From the NCBI RefSeq assembly GCF_019635455.1, contig NZ_JAHBZJ010000001.1, positions 1-64,000 of the forward strand: DNA of 64,000 nt, in the 5' to 3' direction. The DNA is from Sphingomonas sp. GTDB taxonomy: Bacteria; Pseudomonadota; Alphaproteobacteria; Sphingomonadales; Sphingomonadaceae. Below the pieces are notes generated by a model that ran no database searches, was not told where the DNA came from, and saw only the letters and a program-made list of their open reading frames with translations. Positions 16,179 through 24,825 of the stretch are shown here, piece after piece (within the stretch, counting starts at the first letter, position 1; each line of letters begins with the position of its first letter). Both the position numbers and the translations under genes were made by a program.

Positions 16179-16618
16179 GCCGCCATCCTTTCATGCACGA
16201 CCAGCGCCTCCGACTGCGGGTTGGCGCGCTTCATGCCCGGAATATAGGGCGGGAAGATGCTGATGGTCAGCGCGACGACATGGCTCTCGCCAACATCAAG
16301 CTGAGGATGGGAAATGGCCAGGAAAGCCTCGTCGAGGACGAACCAGAACCGATTGGTCTGATCCGCGAGTTCCGCCAGCGTCCAGCGGTCTCCTCCGTAT
16401 AGAAACGTGATGGCTTCAGGATCCACCGGATCGCCGTCGATCGACAGCGCTTCGACGAACACGGTGGAGAGCGGCAGCGAGCGATACCAGGGCAGACGAA
16501 CACCGAGTCGGATTTCGCCATCGACACGGACAAGGCCGCTCTGCCCGATCACCGTTTCCGCAGGCAGAATCGCGATCGGCCGCCCATTTTCCGGTTTCTC
16601 GGTCAAACCTCTCTCCAT
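16175..16618 (-). CDS. DUF6379 protein, C-glycoside deglycosidase beta-subunit-like (pair A)
   Basis: This 147-residue protein has the DUF6379 pattern: GVRLPWYRSLPLSTV, then a beta-rich EALSIDGDPVDPEAITFLYGG, WTLAELAD, FWFVLDEAF and a terminal VALTISIFPPYIPG. In characterised C-glycoside deglycosidases this small subunit completes the active site of the TIM-barrel partner. It is the first gene of the ten-gene operon. The start is uncertain: ATG at 16618 carries GGAGAGAGG inside the frame, so a TTG at 16606 is an alternative. Confidence 0.8.
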   Translation of the reverse strand: MERGLTEKPENGRPIAILPAETVIGQSGLVRVDGEIRLGVRLPWYRSLPLSTVFVEALSIDGDPVDPEAITFLYGGDRWTLAELADQTNRFWFVLDEAFLAISHPQLDVGESHVVALTISIFPPYIPGMKRANPQSEALVVHERMAA

Positions 16619-16646
16619 GCAGCTTTTCGGTCGTTCGCCGAAACTG

Positions 16647-16668
16647 AATTAAAACCGTCGTTCTAATT
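16647..16668 (-). promoter_or_regulatory. TetR-type operator and promoter of the ten-gene operon (site 1)
   Basis: This imperfect inverted repeat pairs AATTAAAAC with GTTCTAATT across 4 bases, 8 of 9 positions matching. On the minus strand a promoter overlaps it: -35 TTGACC at 16692-16687, a 17-base spacer and -10 TAATTA at 16669-16664. A bound repressor would block RNA polymerase. It belongs to a set of six similar sites in the island. Confidence 0.7.
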
Positions 16669-16803
16669 AATGGCGCAGGCATGGCGGGTCAAGACCGTCC
16701 ATCCGTATTTGTTGCCGGCGATGGCGCCATGGCCAGCCAGCACGCCCGCTACGCCTGGCCGTGAAGCACGGCCTTGACACCGGACCTCAGCGCGACGATA
16801 GCT

Positions 16804-16825
16804 AATCAGAATAACTGTTCTAATT
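16804..16825 (+). promoter_or_regulatory. TetR-type operator and promoter of the MFS operon (site 2)
   Basis: AATCAGAAT and GTTCTAATT flank a 4-base spacer. A plus-strand promoter precedes it: -35 TTGACA at 16774-16779, a 17-base spacer and -10 GATAGC at 16797-16802. The operator therefore covers the probable transcription start, 22 bases before the MFS ATG. Together with site 1 it makes the 228-base divergent region (16619-16846) a two-sided control point. Confidence 0.7.
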
Positions 16826-16846
16826 AATGCCCGTTTGGGAGGGGAA

Positions 16847-18073
16847 ATGGAAAGCAACGGCGAAGAGACCGGACGGCGCGCAGGATTCGCGCAGGGAATG
16901 ACTGTGGTCATTGCCGCCTTCCTGCCCATTCTCGCGATCATCTCCCTGTTCCCGGCCGTACCGGCGATGATCGACCATTTTTCCAGCGATCCGGCGGCGC
17001 AGTGGAAGGTGCCGTCCATGGTCACCGCGCCTGGCCTGACCATCGCCATCATTTCCCTGTTCGCCGGTATGCTGGTTGACCGGTTCGGGCGGCGCAAGTT
17101 GCTGTTGGTGGCCACTTTCTTCTACGGCATTTTCGGCGTGGCGCCGTTCTTTCTGGAATCGCTCAACGCCGTTTACGGCTCGCGCCTGCTGCTCGGCCTG
17201 TCGGAAGCGGCGATCCTGACCACGCTGAACACGCTGATCGCAGACTATTGGGACGAGCGCGGCCGGCGCACCTGGTTGACGGTGCAGGGCATGGCCGGCC
17301 CGGCCCTGTCCTCGGTCGTGCTGTTCTTCGCCGGAACGCTGGTGGAATGGCGCTGGAACGCCATCTTCCTCATCTATCTGGTCGCATTCCCGATTTTCGT
17401 GGCGATGTGGCGATGGATGTTCGAACCGAAGAGCGACGCCACCGCGCGCCGGATGCTCGGCATCGGTGAGGAAGGGATTACGGCGTCAGGCTTTCCCTGG
17501 CCGGTCATGTTCGGCATCGGCGCCGTGACGCTGTTTTCGTCCTTCCTCTACTATGTCTTCATCATCAATGGCGGCCTGGTCTGGAAGGAACTGGGCGTCA
17601 GCAATCCGGAACAGATCGGCCAGATCACCGCCCTGCCCAGCCTGTTCATTCTCGCCGGAGCGATCCTGTTCTGGCTTCTCGGCAGATGGGGTGTCGGTTC
17701 ACGCGGGATGATCGTGACCTTCCTTGCCATTCTGGGCGCCGGGCTGACGATCATCGGACTGGCGCAGGACTGGCGCGGCATGATCCTGGGCATGACCATT
17801 CAACAGACCGGCGCCGGCATGGCGATCCCGGTGCTGATCGCCTGGGCGTCAAAGCTGCTACCGTTCGATCATCGCGGAAAGGGAATGGGCGTATGGACCG
17901 CCTGTTTCTTCTTCGGTCAGTTTTCCTCGCCCCTGCTGGTCGGTCTGATCCGCGGCATGGTCGGCTCCATGCAGGGGGCCTTCGTGGTCGCAGGCATCAT
18001 CGCGGTCGCCGGTGCCGGCATCGCCTGGCTCGTGTTGAGCCTGGTTCGTGAAACGAAGAGCGAGGCTGCCTGA
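16847..18073 (+). CDS. MFS transporter
   Basis: This is a 408-residue major facilitator with about 12 hydrophobic helices and the loop 2-3 signature GMLVDRFGRRKLLL. It probably imports the (glyco)side or a metabolite across the inner membrane, since it heads an operon encoding a TIM-barrel/DUF6379 pair. The ATG at 16847 follows GGGAGGGG; a TTG at 16835 in the same frame lies before that ribosome site and was not used. Its stop is one base before the next ATG. Confidence 0.87.
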   Translation: MESNGEETGRRAGFAQGMTVVIAAFLPILAIISLFPAVPAMIDHFSSDPAAQWKVPSMVTAPGLTIAIISLFAGMLVDRFGRRKLLLVATFFYGIFGVAPFFLESLNAVYGSRLLLGLSEAAILTTLNTLIADYWDERGRRTWLTVQGMAGPALSSVVLFFAGTLVEWRWNAIFLIYLVAFPIFVAMWRWMFEPKSDATARRMLGIGEEGITASGFPWPVMFGIGAVTLFSSFLYYVFIINGGLVWKELGVSNPEQIGQITALPSLFILAGAILFWLLGRWGVGSRGMIVTFLAILGAGLTIIGLAQDWRGMILGMTIQQTGAGMAIPVLIAWASKLLPFDHRGKGMGVWTACFFFGQFSSPLLVGLIRGMVGSMQGAFVVAGIIAVAGAGIAWLVLSLVRETKSEAA

Positions 18074-18074
18074 C

Positions 18075-19082
18075 ATGACCTCCAAAATCCGCCGCGGCGT
18101 CAGCCTCTACAGTTTTCAGGAGGAAATGTTTCTCGGCCAGATGAACGTCGAGGATTGCATCGCCTTCGCAGCGTCAATCGGCGCGAACGGCATCGAAATT
18201 CTGCCCGAACAGAATATGCCGGACTTTCCGAATATCGGCGATGCCGAAATCGATCGCTGGCATGCCATGCTGAACCGGCACGGCGCGCATTTCACCTGCT
18301 ACGACATGTTCCTGGACACCAAGCTGCGCAAGGACCGGCTGATGTCCGACGCGGAACAGATCGCCAGCATCCGCCGCGATCTTGCGCTGTGCAACCGGCT
18401 GGGCATTCGCAACATGCGCATCCTGATCTTCGTGCGGCCGGACATCCTGGAAGCCTGCGTCCCCTTCGCCGAAGAGCTGGACGTGCATATGGGCGTGGAG
18501 GTCCATGCCCCCTGGTATCTGGACCATGCCTGGATCCTGCGCACCATCGAGGTCGCGGACCGGCTAGGCACGAAACATCTGGGTATCCTGCCCGATATGG
18601 GCATCTTCATGAAACACTATCCCCCCGAATTCCGGGCGCGTTTCGAACGGGAGGGCGCGCGGCCGGAAATCGCCCAGTTCATCGTCGATCAGCACGAACA
18701 GAAGATCATGTGCGAATACACGATCTACGAAGTCGCGGTGGCGATGAAGGGCAACCCGGCCGAGGTGCGCATGGCCGAAACGCTGCGCCACGCACCCTAT
18801 GCCAATCCCAGGCGGATCGCGGACTTCGCCCCCTATTTCCGGCACATTCAGGCCAAGTTCTACGGCATGACAGAGGATTGTCGCGACCCCTCGCTCGCCT
18901 ATGACGAAGTGATCCCCCAGCTCGTGAAGGCGGGCTGGGAAGGCACCTTGTCGAGCGAATATGAAGGCAATCGCTGGATTCAGGATGTCGAGGAAGTGGA
19001 CAGCCGCGAACAGGTGCGCCGTCAGCATGTGATGTTCGAGCGCCTGATCGCCCAGGCGGAAGCACAGGGAGAAGGTGCGTGA
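18075..19082 (+). CDS. C-glycoside deglycosidase alpha-subunit-like TIM-barrel protein (pair B)
   Basis: This 335-residue xylose-isomerase-like TIM barrel has the same length as the barrel at 15171-16178 and shares its landmarks: GVEVHAPWYLDHA, HLGILPDMGIF, RHIQAKFYGMT and LSSEYEGNRW. A DUF6379 partner (19987-20373) lies in the same operon after one intervening gene. By analogy with CarBC and DgpBC it would catalyse sugar removal from a 3-oxidised glycoside. The ATG at 18075 immediately follows the MFS stop; the longer frame lies inside the MFS gene. Confidence 0.82.
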   Translation: MTSKIRRGVSLYSFQEEMFLGQMNVEDCIAFAASIGANGIEILPEQNMPDFPNIGDAEIDRWHAMLNRHGAHFTCYDMFLDTKLRKDRLMSDAEQIASIRRDLALCNRLGIRNMRILIFVRPDILEACVPFAEELDVHMGVEVHAPWYLDHAWILRTIEVADRLGTKHLGILPDMGIFMKHYPPEFRARFEREGARPEIAQFIVDQHEQKIMCEYTIYEVAVAMKGNPAEVRMAETLRHAPYANPRRIADFAPYFRHIQAKFYGMTEDCRDPSLAYDEVIPQLVKAGWEGTLSSEYEGNRWIQDVEEVDSREQVRRQHVMFERLIAQAEAQGEGA

Positions 19083-19987
19083 AGAGGATGGTGTCAGCCT
19101 TCTTCGCGCCGCTCGCCCTGCTGACAGCCATCCCGGCCCTGGCTCAAGGCCCGCGACCGTCGCTTGAAACCATTTCACCGCCGGTCCGGACCGGTGTCAT
19201 CGCCCTGCCGGTGGCAGCGGGCGTGCCGGACCGGGAGGTCTGGTACAAAAACCACGATCGCATCGACGTTCGGAATGTGACCCGCCCGACGCTGGAGCCG
19301 TTTCTGCCGGAAAAGCCGGTCACGACATCGGCCGTGATCGTGGCGCCGGGCGGCGGCTTTCTGGGCCTCTCCATGGAAAATGAAGGCTGGAACGTCGCGA
19401 AATGGCTACAGGCCAACGGCATTCCCGCCTTCGTCCTGAAATACCGCGTCGTTCCGACCCCCGCGCCCCAGGCGGAATTCGCCGACAAGATGGCGCGCGC
19501 CATGCGCGGGGAAGCGGTGGACATGGCGCCGCCTGCGGACACACCGGCGCAGGCGCTGGCCGACGCCCAGGCCGCCATGCGTTATCTTCAGGCGAACGCC
19601 GCCAGATACCGGATCGACGCGCAGCATATCGGCTTCATGGGGTTTTCGGCGGGCGGCTTTCTCGCCCGTTCGCTGGTCGAGGCCGGCGGCGAGACGATGC
19701 CGGCCTTTGTGGCGCCCATCTATCCCAAGATGGGGCCGATGAAGGTGCCTGCCGACGCACCGCCGATGTTCGTCGCGGTCGCGGCCGACGACATGCTGCT
19801 CAATCGGGAAAGGGGCTTCCCGCTGATCGAGGATTATCGCACGGCCGGACGATCGGTCGAATTCCACCTGTTCGCCAGCGGTCGGCACGGCTTCGGCGCC
19901 GGCCGGCCAGGCACGCCGACCGAAAACTGGCTCGACCTGTTCATGCGCTGGCTTCGGACGCAAAATCTGCTTGGGACCGTGAACTGA
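19079..19987 (+). CDS. Exported alpha/beta hydrolase (esterase-like)
   Basis: This 302-residue protein has a cleavable signal peptide ending near AIPALAQG (residue 23), so it is periplasmic. The hydrolase domain shows the oxyanion HGGG-like VIVAPGGGFLGL, nucleophile motif GFSAGG, acid AADDM and the C-terminal GRHGFG with the likely catalytic His. It resembles acetyl/feruloyl esterases of the BD-FAE and xylan-esterase groups. In an operon for glycoside use it could remove acyl groups from the substrate before import. The GTG at 19079 overlaps the previous stop (GTGA); an ATG at 19088 is an alternative. Confidence 0.85.
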   Translation: MKRMVSAFFAPLALLTAIPALAQGPRPSLETISPPVRTGVIALPVAAGVPDREVWYKNHDRIDVRNVTRPTLEPFLPEKPVTTSAVIVAPGGGFLGLSMENEGWNVAKWLQANGIPAFVLKYRVVPTPAPQAEFADKMARAMRGEAVDMAPPADTPAQALADAQAAMRYLQANAARYRIDAQHIGFMGFSAGGFLARSLVEAGGETMPAFVAPIYPKMGPMKVPADAPPMFVAVAADDMLLNRERGFPLIEDYRTAGRSVEFHLFASGRHGFGAGRPGTPTENWLDLFMRWLRTQNLLGTVN

Positions 19988-20373
19988 TGTTCGACCAATA
20001 TACCATCGACCCCGCAACGCTGCGGAATATCGGCCCGGATGACGCGCCGACCGGCTTCGCCTTTGAAAGCAAGCTCGGCTATTATCGCGGGCTGACGCTT
20101 TCCATGCTCGAAGAGCTGACGGTGGCGATCGACGGCACCGAGCTTCCGCGCGAAGCCGTGACCTTTGACGAGGGCAAGGGGCCGATCACCCTGGACCAGA
20201 TGGAAACCGCCTATGACCGGCGCTGGCCGTTCGGACAGCCCGCGACGATTGCCGTCGCCTATCCCGGCGGCTTTCCGAAGGGCGAGCATCGGCTCAGCCT
20301 GCGCCAGCGGCTGCGCGTCAGCTACATGCCCTTCCCGTCGATCCGCTTCACCGAAAAGCATGTGAGCCTGTGA
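19987..20373 (+). CDS. DUF6379 protein, C-glycoside deglycosidase beta-subunit-like (pair B)
   Basis: This 128-residue protein shows the DUF6379 pattern: GFAFESKLGYYRGLTLSML, LTVAIDGTELPREAVTF, the ITLDQMETAYDRRWPFG block and a terminal LRQRLRVSYMPFPS. It differs from the beta-like protein of pair A but keeps the same order of motifs, as expected for a partner of the TIM barrel at 18075-19082. The start is fixed by the TGATG overlap with the upstream stop, and its own stop overlaps the next ATG in the same way. Confidence 0.8.
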   Translation: MFDQYTIDPATLRNIGPDDAPTGFAFESKLGYYRGLTLSMLEELTVAIDGTELPREAVTFDEGKGPITLDQMETAYDRRWPFGQPATIAVAYPGGFPKGEHRLSLRQRLRVSYMPFPSIRFTEKHVSL

Positions 20374-21359
20374 TGAAACACCTGATCCTGCCGTTCGCGC
20401 TGCTGGGCGCGCTGCTTTCGCCGCCCGTATCGGCCCAGGACAAGCCCGCCGCGCCGCTCGACGCGCATTGGGTGACGCTCGGCACCAGCGGCGGTCCGTC
20501 GGTCCAGATCGAACGCGCACAGATTTCCAATGCATTGGTGGTCGGCGACGCCATTTACGTCTTCGATGCCGGCAACGATGTGCAGCGCCAGATGGCCAAG
20601 GCCGGACTGGCCGAGCGCAACGTGAAGGCGGTGTTCCTGTCGCACCACCATCTCGATCACAATGCCGATCTGGGACCGATCATCGTCACCCACTGGCTGT
20701 TCGGGCGCGGCGTACTGCCCGTTTACGGACCTGACGGCACGAAAACGCTGGTCCAGGGGCTGGTGGCGGCCAATGCGCCGACCGTGCTGGCCTCGTTCCC
20801 GACCATCGGCCCGGCCAAACCGGCGCTGGGCGACACGGTGTCGGCGACCGATCTGGCGCGCGACATGACCGATCCGGTGCCGATCTATCAGGACGAGCGC
20901 ATCAAGGTGACGGCGATCACCGTCAATCACTACGAATTGCCCCCCTCGGTTCCGATGGCCGCGCTGCCGCAGGCGGTCGCCTATCGGGTCGAAGCGGGCG
21001 GCAAGTCCTGGGTCTTTTCCGGCGACACCGGCCCTTCCGCGGGCCTGGAAAAGCTTGCCAAGGGCGCCGACACGCTGATCGTTGAGGTCGTCGATCTCGA
21101 TGCGATCGGCCAGACATTGTCGCGTGTCCCGGGCATGCCGGATGCGGTGCGCCAGAATCTGGTCACCGGCATGGCGGTCAATCACCTGCCGGCGATCGAG
21201 ATCGGCAAGCTGGCCAAGCGCGCAGGCGTCGGCCGGGTCGTGCTGACGCATTTCGTGCCGTCGCCCGAGGCGATCGACAATCCCATGCGGATCGTCGAGG
21301 CTATCCACCGCAACTATAACGGCCCGGTAACGATGGCGAGCGACCTGGAGCGTTTCTGA
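20373..21359 (+). CDS. Exported metallo-beta-lactamase-fold hydrolase
   Basis: This 328-residue protein has a signal peptide (cleavage near PPVSAQD, residue 22) and the metal motif SHHHLDHNADLG of the MBL fold, plus GDTGPS and a late LTHFVPSP that complete the binuclear zinc site. It is probably a periplasmic hydrolase of an ester, lactone or sulfate. The closest general type is the RNase Z/arylsulfatase-like MBL group, but the substrate is not identifiable. It is the last gene of the operon. Confidence 0.83.
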   Translation: MKHLILPFALLGALLSPPVSAQDKPAAPLDAHWVTLGTSGGPSVQIERAQISNALVVGDAIYVFDAGNDVQRQMAKAGLAERNVKAVFLSHHHLDHNADLGPIIVTHWLFGRGVLPVYGPDGTKTLVQGLVAANAPTVLASFPTIGPAKPALGDTVSATDLARDMTDPVPIYQDERIKVTAITVNHYELPPSVPMAALPQAVAYRVEAGGKSWVFSGDTGPSAGLEKLAKGADTLIVEVVDLDAIGQTLSRVPGMPDAVRQNLVTGMAVNHLPAIEIGKLAKRAGVGRVVLTHFVPSPEAIDNPMRIVEAIHRNYNGPVTMASDLERF

Positions 21360-21393
21360 ACGTAATCCGGCGTCGCCTGCCGGCGGGCGCGAG

Positions 21394-23085
21394 TCAGAGC
21401 GCGCCCTGCCGCATCAACCCCACCGCATGCTCGCAGGCGCGGATCGTCAGCGCCATATAGGTCAGCGACGGGTTCTGGCACGCGGACGAGCTCATCTGCG
21501 CGCCATCCGTGACGAACAGGTTGGACACGTCGTGCGCGCGGCTCCAGCGGTCCAGCACGGACGTCTTCGGGTCCCACCCCATGCGCGCGCCGCCCATTTC
21601 ATGGATGGCGGTGCCGCCCGGCCCCGGCTGGTCAAAGCCGAACAGCACCTGCCCGCCCGCCGCTTCCATCATCTTCGCGGCTTCCGCCTTGGCATCGGCC
21701 AGCGCGGCCCGCTCTTCGGCGCCGTGCGCGAACGCGACCTCCAGCTGGGGGATACCGTGCGGATCGGTCTTGGTCCGGCTGAGCGTGAGGCGATTGCGGG
21801 CGCGCGGCATGCTTTCGGCGAAGCAGACCAGCACCATCTCCCACATGCCCGGCTGACGCAGCGTTTTCTTGTAGTCCGCGCCGACGCCCGCCATGCGCTT
21901 GCCGCGCGTCCATGTACCCTGCAACGCGCCGCCCTGAAACGAATAGCCGCGGGTGAAGCCCGCCCCGTCCATCGTGTCGAGATTGCGAAACCGCGGAATG
22001 ACGATGCCGGTCGGCCGGTTGCCGAAGCTGGTCCGGTCCTGAAAGCCCGGAACGATCGCCGCCGCCGACAGGGTATTGGCGTGATCCATGATATGCGTAC
22101 CCAGCACGCCGCTGGAATTGGCCAGGCCGTTCGGCATCGCCTCGTTCGCGGAATTGAGCAGCAGCTGCACCGAATTGAACGCCCCGGCATTCAGGAACAC
22201 CATCCGCGCCGTGGCCCGCGTGCGCGTGCCGCGCAGCCGGTCGATCCAGCGCACGCCGGTCACGCGCCCGGTGACCGGATCATGCTCGACCTTTTCGACC
22301 ACCGCGTCGGTGACGAGGGTGAGCCGTCCCGTCTTTCGCGCGGCGGGCAAGGTGCTCGACTGGGTGGAGAAATAGGCGCCGTAGGAACAGCCACGCCCAC
22401 AGATGTTGCGATTTTGGCAGGGGCTGCGCCCCTCCTTCGCCTGGGTCAGGTTGGCGGTGCGTCCGATGGTGATGATCCGGTCCGGCCAGCGCGCGGCGAT
22501 CCGCTCCCGGCACGCGGCCTCGACGACATTCAGCGCCATTGCCGGCTGGAAACGGCCGTCGGGCAGTTGCGCCAACCCCTCGGCCGCGCCGGACACGCCG
22601 ACAAACTCCTCGGCCATGTCGTAATAGGGCGCCAGGTCGGCATAACGGACCGGCCAGTCGGTCCCGAAACCGTCCCGCTTGTTCGCGCCGAAATCATAGT
22701 CCGACCAGCGATAGCATTGCCGACCCCAGGTCAGCGAACGCCCGCCGAGCTGATAGCTGCGAAACCAGGTGAACTGGGTATCCGGCGTGGTGGCATAGGG
22801 GTTTTCCAGGTCGTTGACGAAATGATCCTGGGTAAATTCGGTGAAATGCCGGTTCAGCCGCTGAACCGCATATTCCCGCGCATACAACTCGGCATCGCCC
22901 ACACCGCGAAACGGCATGTCCCATGGCGCCTTGGTCTCGTTCTCATAATCGGTTTGATGCTCGATGGAGCGCCCGCGCTCCAGCATCAGCACCTTCAGCC
23001 CGGCCTCGGTCAGCTGCTTCGCCGCCCAGCCGCCGGTGATGCCGGAACCGACCACGATGGCATCGAACATGGGTGTTTCCGCCAT
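21394..23085 (-). CDS. GMC-family FAD dehydrogenase, large subunit (glucoside 3-dehydrogenase-like)
   Basis: This 563-residue flavoprotein has the FAD motif IVVGSGITGGWAAKQL near the N-terminus, a Cys-rich insertion (SPCQNRNICGRGCSYGAY) and the C-terminal GMC block HEMGGARMG...NPSLTYMALTIRA. These features match the large subunit of periplasmic sugar dehydrogenases that pair with a 'gluconate 2-dehydrogenase subunit 3' protein, including glucoside 3-dehydrogenases. It has no signal peptide and is probably exported with the Tat-tagged small subunit. It could make the 3-keto glycoside needed by the deglycosidase pairs. The ATG at 23085 overlaps the upstream stop (TGATG); a TTG at 23088 is less likely. 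Confidence 0.87.
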   Translation of the reverse strand: MAETPMFDAIVVGSGITGGWAAKQLTEAGLKVLMLERGRSIEHQTDYENETKAPWDMPFRGVGDAELYAREYAVQRLNRHFTEFTQDHFVNDLENPYATTPDTQFTWFRSYQLGGRSLTWGRQCYRWSDYDFGANKRDGFGTDWPVRYADLAPYYDMAEEFVGVSGAAEGLAQLPDGRFQPAMALNVVEAACRERIAARWPDRIITIGRTANLTQAKEGRSPCQNRNICGRGCSYGAYFSTQSSTLPAARKTGRLTLVTDAVVEKVEHDPVTGRVTGVRWIDRLRGTRTRATARMVFLNAGAFNSVQLLLNSANEAMPNGLANSSGVLGTHIMDHANTLSAAAIVPGFQDRTSFGNRPTGIVIPRFRNLDTMDGAGFTRGYSFQGGALQGTWTRGKRMAGVGADYKKTLRQPGMWEMVLVCFAESMPRARNRLTLSRTKTDPHGIPQLEVAFAHGAEERAALADAKAEAAKMMEAAGGQVLFGFDQPGPGGTAIHEMGGARMGWDPKTSVLDRWSRAHDVSNLFVTDGAQMSSSACQNPSLTYMALTIRACEHAVGLMRQGAL

Positions 23086-23720
23086 CAACCGAACTCCACC
23101 GCAGTCCAGTCGCTCGACCAGGCGCGGTCGCCGGGCGCCAGCGGCAGGTCGGGATCGAAGCGTCCCGGCACCAGTTCGTAACGCAACTCGGTCGCCCCCC
23201 CTGTTTCCGAAGTATAATAGCCGGTCAGGATCAGCCCCTTGAGCGCGACCCAGGGCGAAGGCACCGGCGGGGGCGGTCCTTGCGGAAACGCCTCTGCATC
23301 CAGCGCGGCCAGGATCTCTGCCCGCCGGGCCGGCGACTTTGAAAGCCAGTCGCCATTGGCGCGGCGATCCAGCACCGCCTCCAGCCAGGCGAGATAGCGC
23401 AGCGTGCCGTCCCGGCGCAGGACCTGCGAACCGCCGGAAGTGACGATCCCGCCGGCTGCCGGTTCGCGTGTACCGTTCAGCCCGTGCGCCAGCGCCAGAA
23501 CGATAAAATCGCCCACACCGACCTCGCCCGCGCCGGGCGTATCGGTTCGCGGAATCACATGTTGCGCTGCCGCCGCGATCATCTGGCGCTGGCGCTCGCT
23601 CGGCCGGTCCTCGGCCGCCAGTTCGGTCAGTCGAACGGTCGCCAGCGGCACCCCGACGACCAGCGCGAACAGCGCCGCTCCGGCCAGGACATCACGGCGC
23701 TGTGCGGATACCTCACTCAC
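23085..23720 (-). CDS. Gluconate 2-dehydrogenase subunit 3 family protein
   Basis: This 211-residue small subunit has a Tat-type signal (SAQRRDVLAGAALFALVVGV) and the family block RQMIAAAAQHVIPRTDTPGAGEVGVGDFI. In known pairs it escorts the folded GMC flavoprotein to the periplasm. The start is taken as GTG at 23720, preceded by GGAGAGGG at good spacing. The longer frame beginning with TTG at 23765 would overlap the upstream gene and push the twin arginines too far from the N-terminus. Confidence 0.83.
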   Translation of the reverse strand: MSEVSAQRRDVLAGAALFALVVGVPLATVRLTELAAEDRPSERQRQMIAAAAQHVIPRTDTPGAGEVGVGDFIVLALAHGLNGTREPAAGGIVTSGGSQVLRRDGTLRYLAWLEAVLDRRANGDWLSKSPARRAEILAALDAEAFPQGPPPPVPSPWVALKGLILTGYYTSETGGATELRYELVPGRFDPDLPLAPGDRAWSSDWTAVEFG

Positions 23721-23757
23721 CGCCCTCTCCCCTTGCCGGCCCTCGCTCGCATGTTGG

Positions 23758-24813
23758 TCAGTCAATCCCCATCAACCGGGCATTGAGCGCGCGGTCCGAG
23801 CCGCTGTCGGCAAAGTCGTCGAACGCCTTGTCGGTCACGCGGATGATGTGGCGATCGATGAAGGGCGCCCCCTCGGCCGCGCCGTCTTCAGGATGCTTGA
23901 GCGCGCATTCCCATTCCAGCACCGCCCAGCCGGCAAAGTCATATTGCGCCATCTTGGAGAAAATCCGGCTGAAATCGACCTGACCGTCGCCCAGGCTGCG
24001 GAAACGGCCCGGCCGGTCCACCCAGGACTGATACCCGCCATAGACGCCCATCCGGCCGCTCGGCCGAAACTCGGCGTCCTTGACGTGAAAGCACTTCACC
24101 CGCTCGTGATAAATGTCCAGAAACGCCAGATAATCAAGCTGTTGCAGCACGAAGTGGCTGGGATCGTACAGGATGTTGGCGCGCGGATGATTGCCCACGC
24201 GCTCCAGGAACATCTCGAACGTCACGCCGTCGTGCAGGTCTTCGCCCGGATGAATCTCGAAGCCGATATCGACGCCGTTTTCATCGAACACATCCAGGAT
24301 CGGTCGCCAGCGCCGGGCCAGCTCGTCAAACGCATCCTCGACCAGCCCGGCCGGTCGTTGCGGCCAGGGATAGAAATAGGGCCAGGCCAGCGCGCCGGAA
24401 AAGCTGGCATGGGCAGACAGGCCCAGGCGACGGCTGGCCACCGCCGCCATCTTCACCTGCTCCACCGCCCATCGCTGGCGCGCCGCCGGATTGCCGCGCA
24501 CATGCTCCGCGGCGAAACCGTCGAACTGCGCGTCATAGGCCGGATGCACCGCCACCAGCTGGCCCTGAAGGTGCGTTGAAAGCTCGGTGATCGCCAGCCC
24601 CTTTTCGGCCAGCATGCCGCTGATCTCATCGCAATAGGCCTGGCTCTCGGCCGCCTTGGCAAGATCGAACAGGCGGTCGTCCCAGCTGGGTATCTGAATG
24701 CCCTTGTAGCCCAGTCCGGCAACCCAGTCGGCAATCGCTTCCAGCGAGTTGAACGGCGCCACATCCCCTGCAAACTGGGCGAGGAAGATCGCCGGTCCCT
24801 TGATCGTCCGCAT
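23758..24813 (-). CDS. Sugar phosphate isomerase/epimerase-like TIM-barrel protein
   Basis: This 351-residue xylose-isomerase-like TIM barrel has metal-site blocks FEIHPGEDLHDG, ILYDPSHFVLQQLDY, CFHVKDAEF and AVLEWECALKHPEDG. It is not a close match to the two deglycosidase-like barrels: it lacks their KFYG and SE(W/Y)EG blocks and has no DUF6379 neighbour. It follows a Gfo/Idh/MocA gene by 12 bases. Such pairs commonly process 3-keto or inositol-type sugars, so it may isomerise or hydrate the sugar released from the substrate. Confidence 0.82.
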   Translation of the reverse strand: MRTIKGPAIFLAQFAGDVAPFNSLEAIADWVAGLGYKGIQIPSWDDRLFDLAKAAESQAYCDEISGMLAEKGLAITELSTHLQGQLVAVHPAYDAQFDGFAAEHVRGNPAARQRWAVEQVKMAAVASRRLGLSAHASFSGALAWPYFYPWPQRPAGLVEDAFDELARRWRPILDVFDENGVDIGFEIHPGEDLHDGVTFEMFLERVGNHPRANILYDPSHFVLQQLDYLAFLDIYHERVKCFHVKDAEFRPSGRMGVYGGYQSWVDRPGRFRSLGDGQVDFSRIFSKMAQYDFAGWAVLEWECALKHPEDGAAEGAPFIDRHIIRVTDKAFDDFADSGSDRALNARLMGID

Positions 24814-24825
24814 ATTCCCGCTCCC

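Noticed and set aside
23758..24813. Third TIM barrel as a third C-glycoside deglycosidase
   Set aside because: It lacks the KFYG and SE(W/Y)EG blocks of the two paired barrels and has no DUF6379 partner in its operon, so it was called only as isomerase/epimerase-like.
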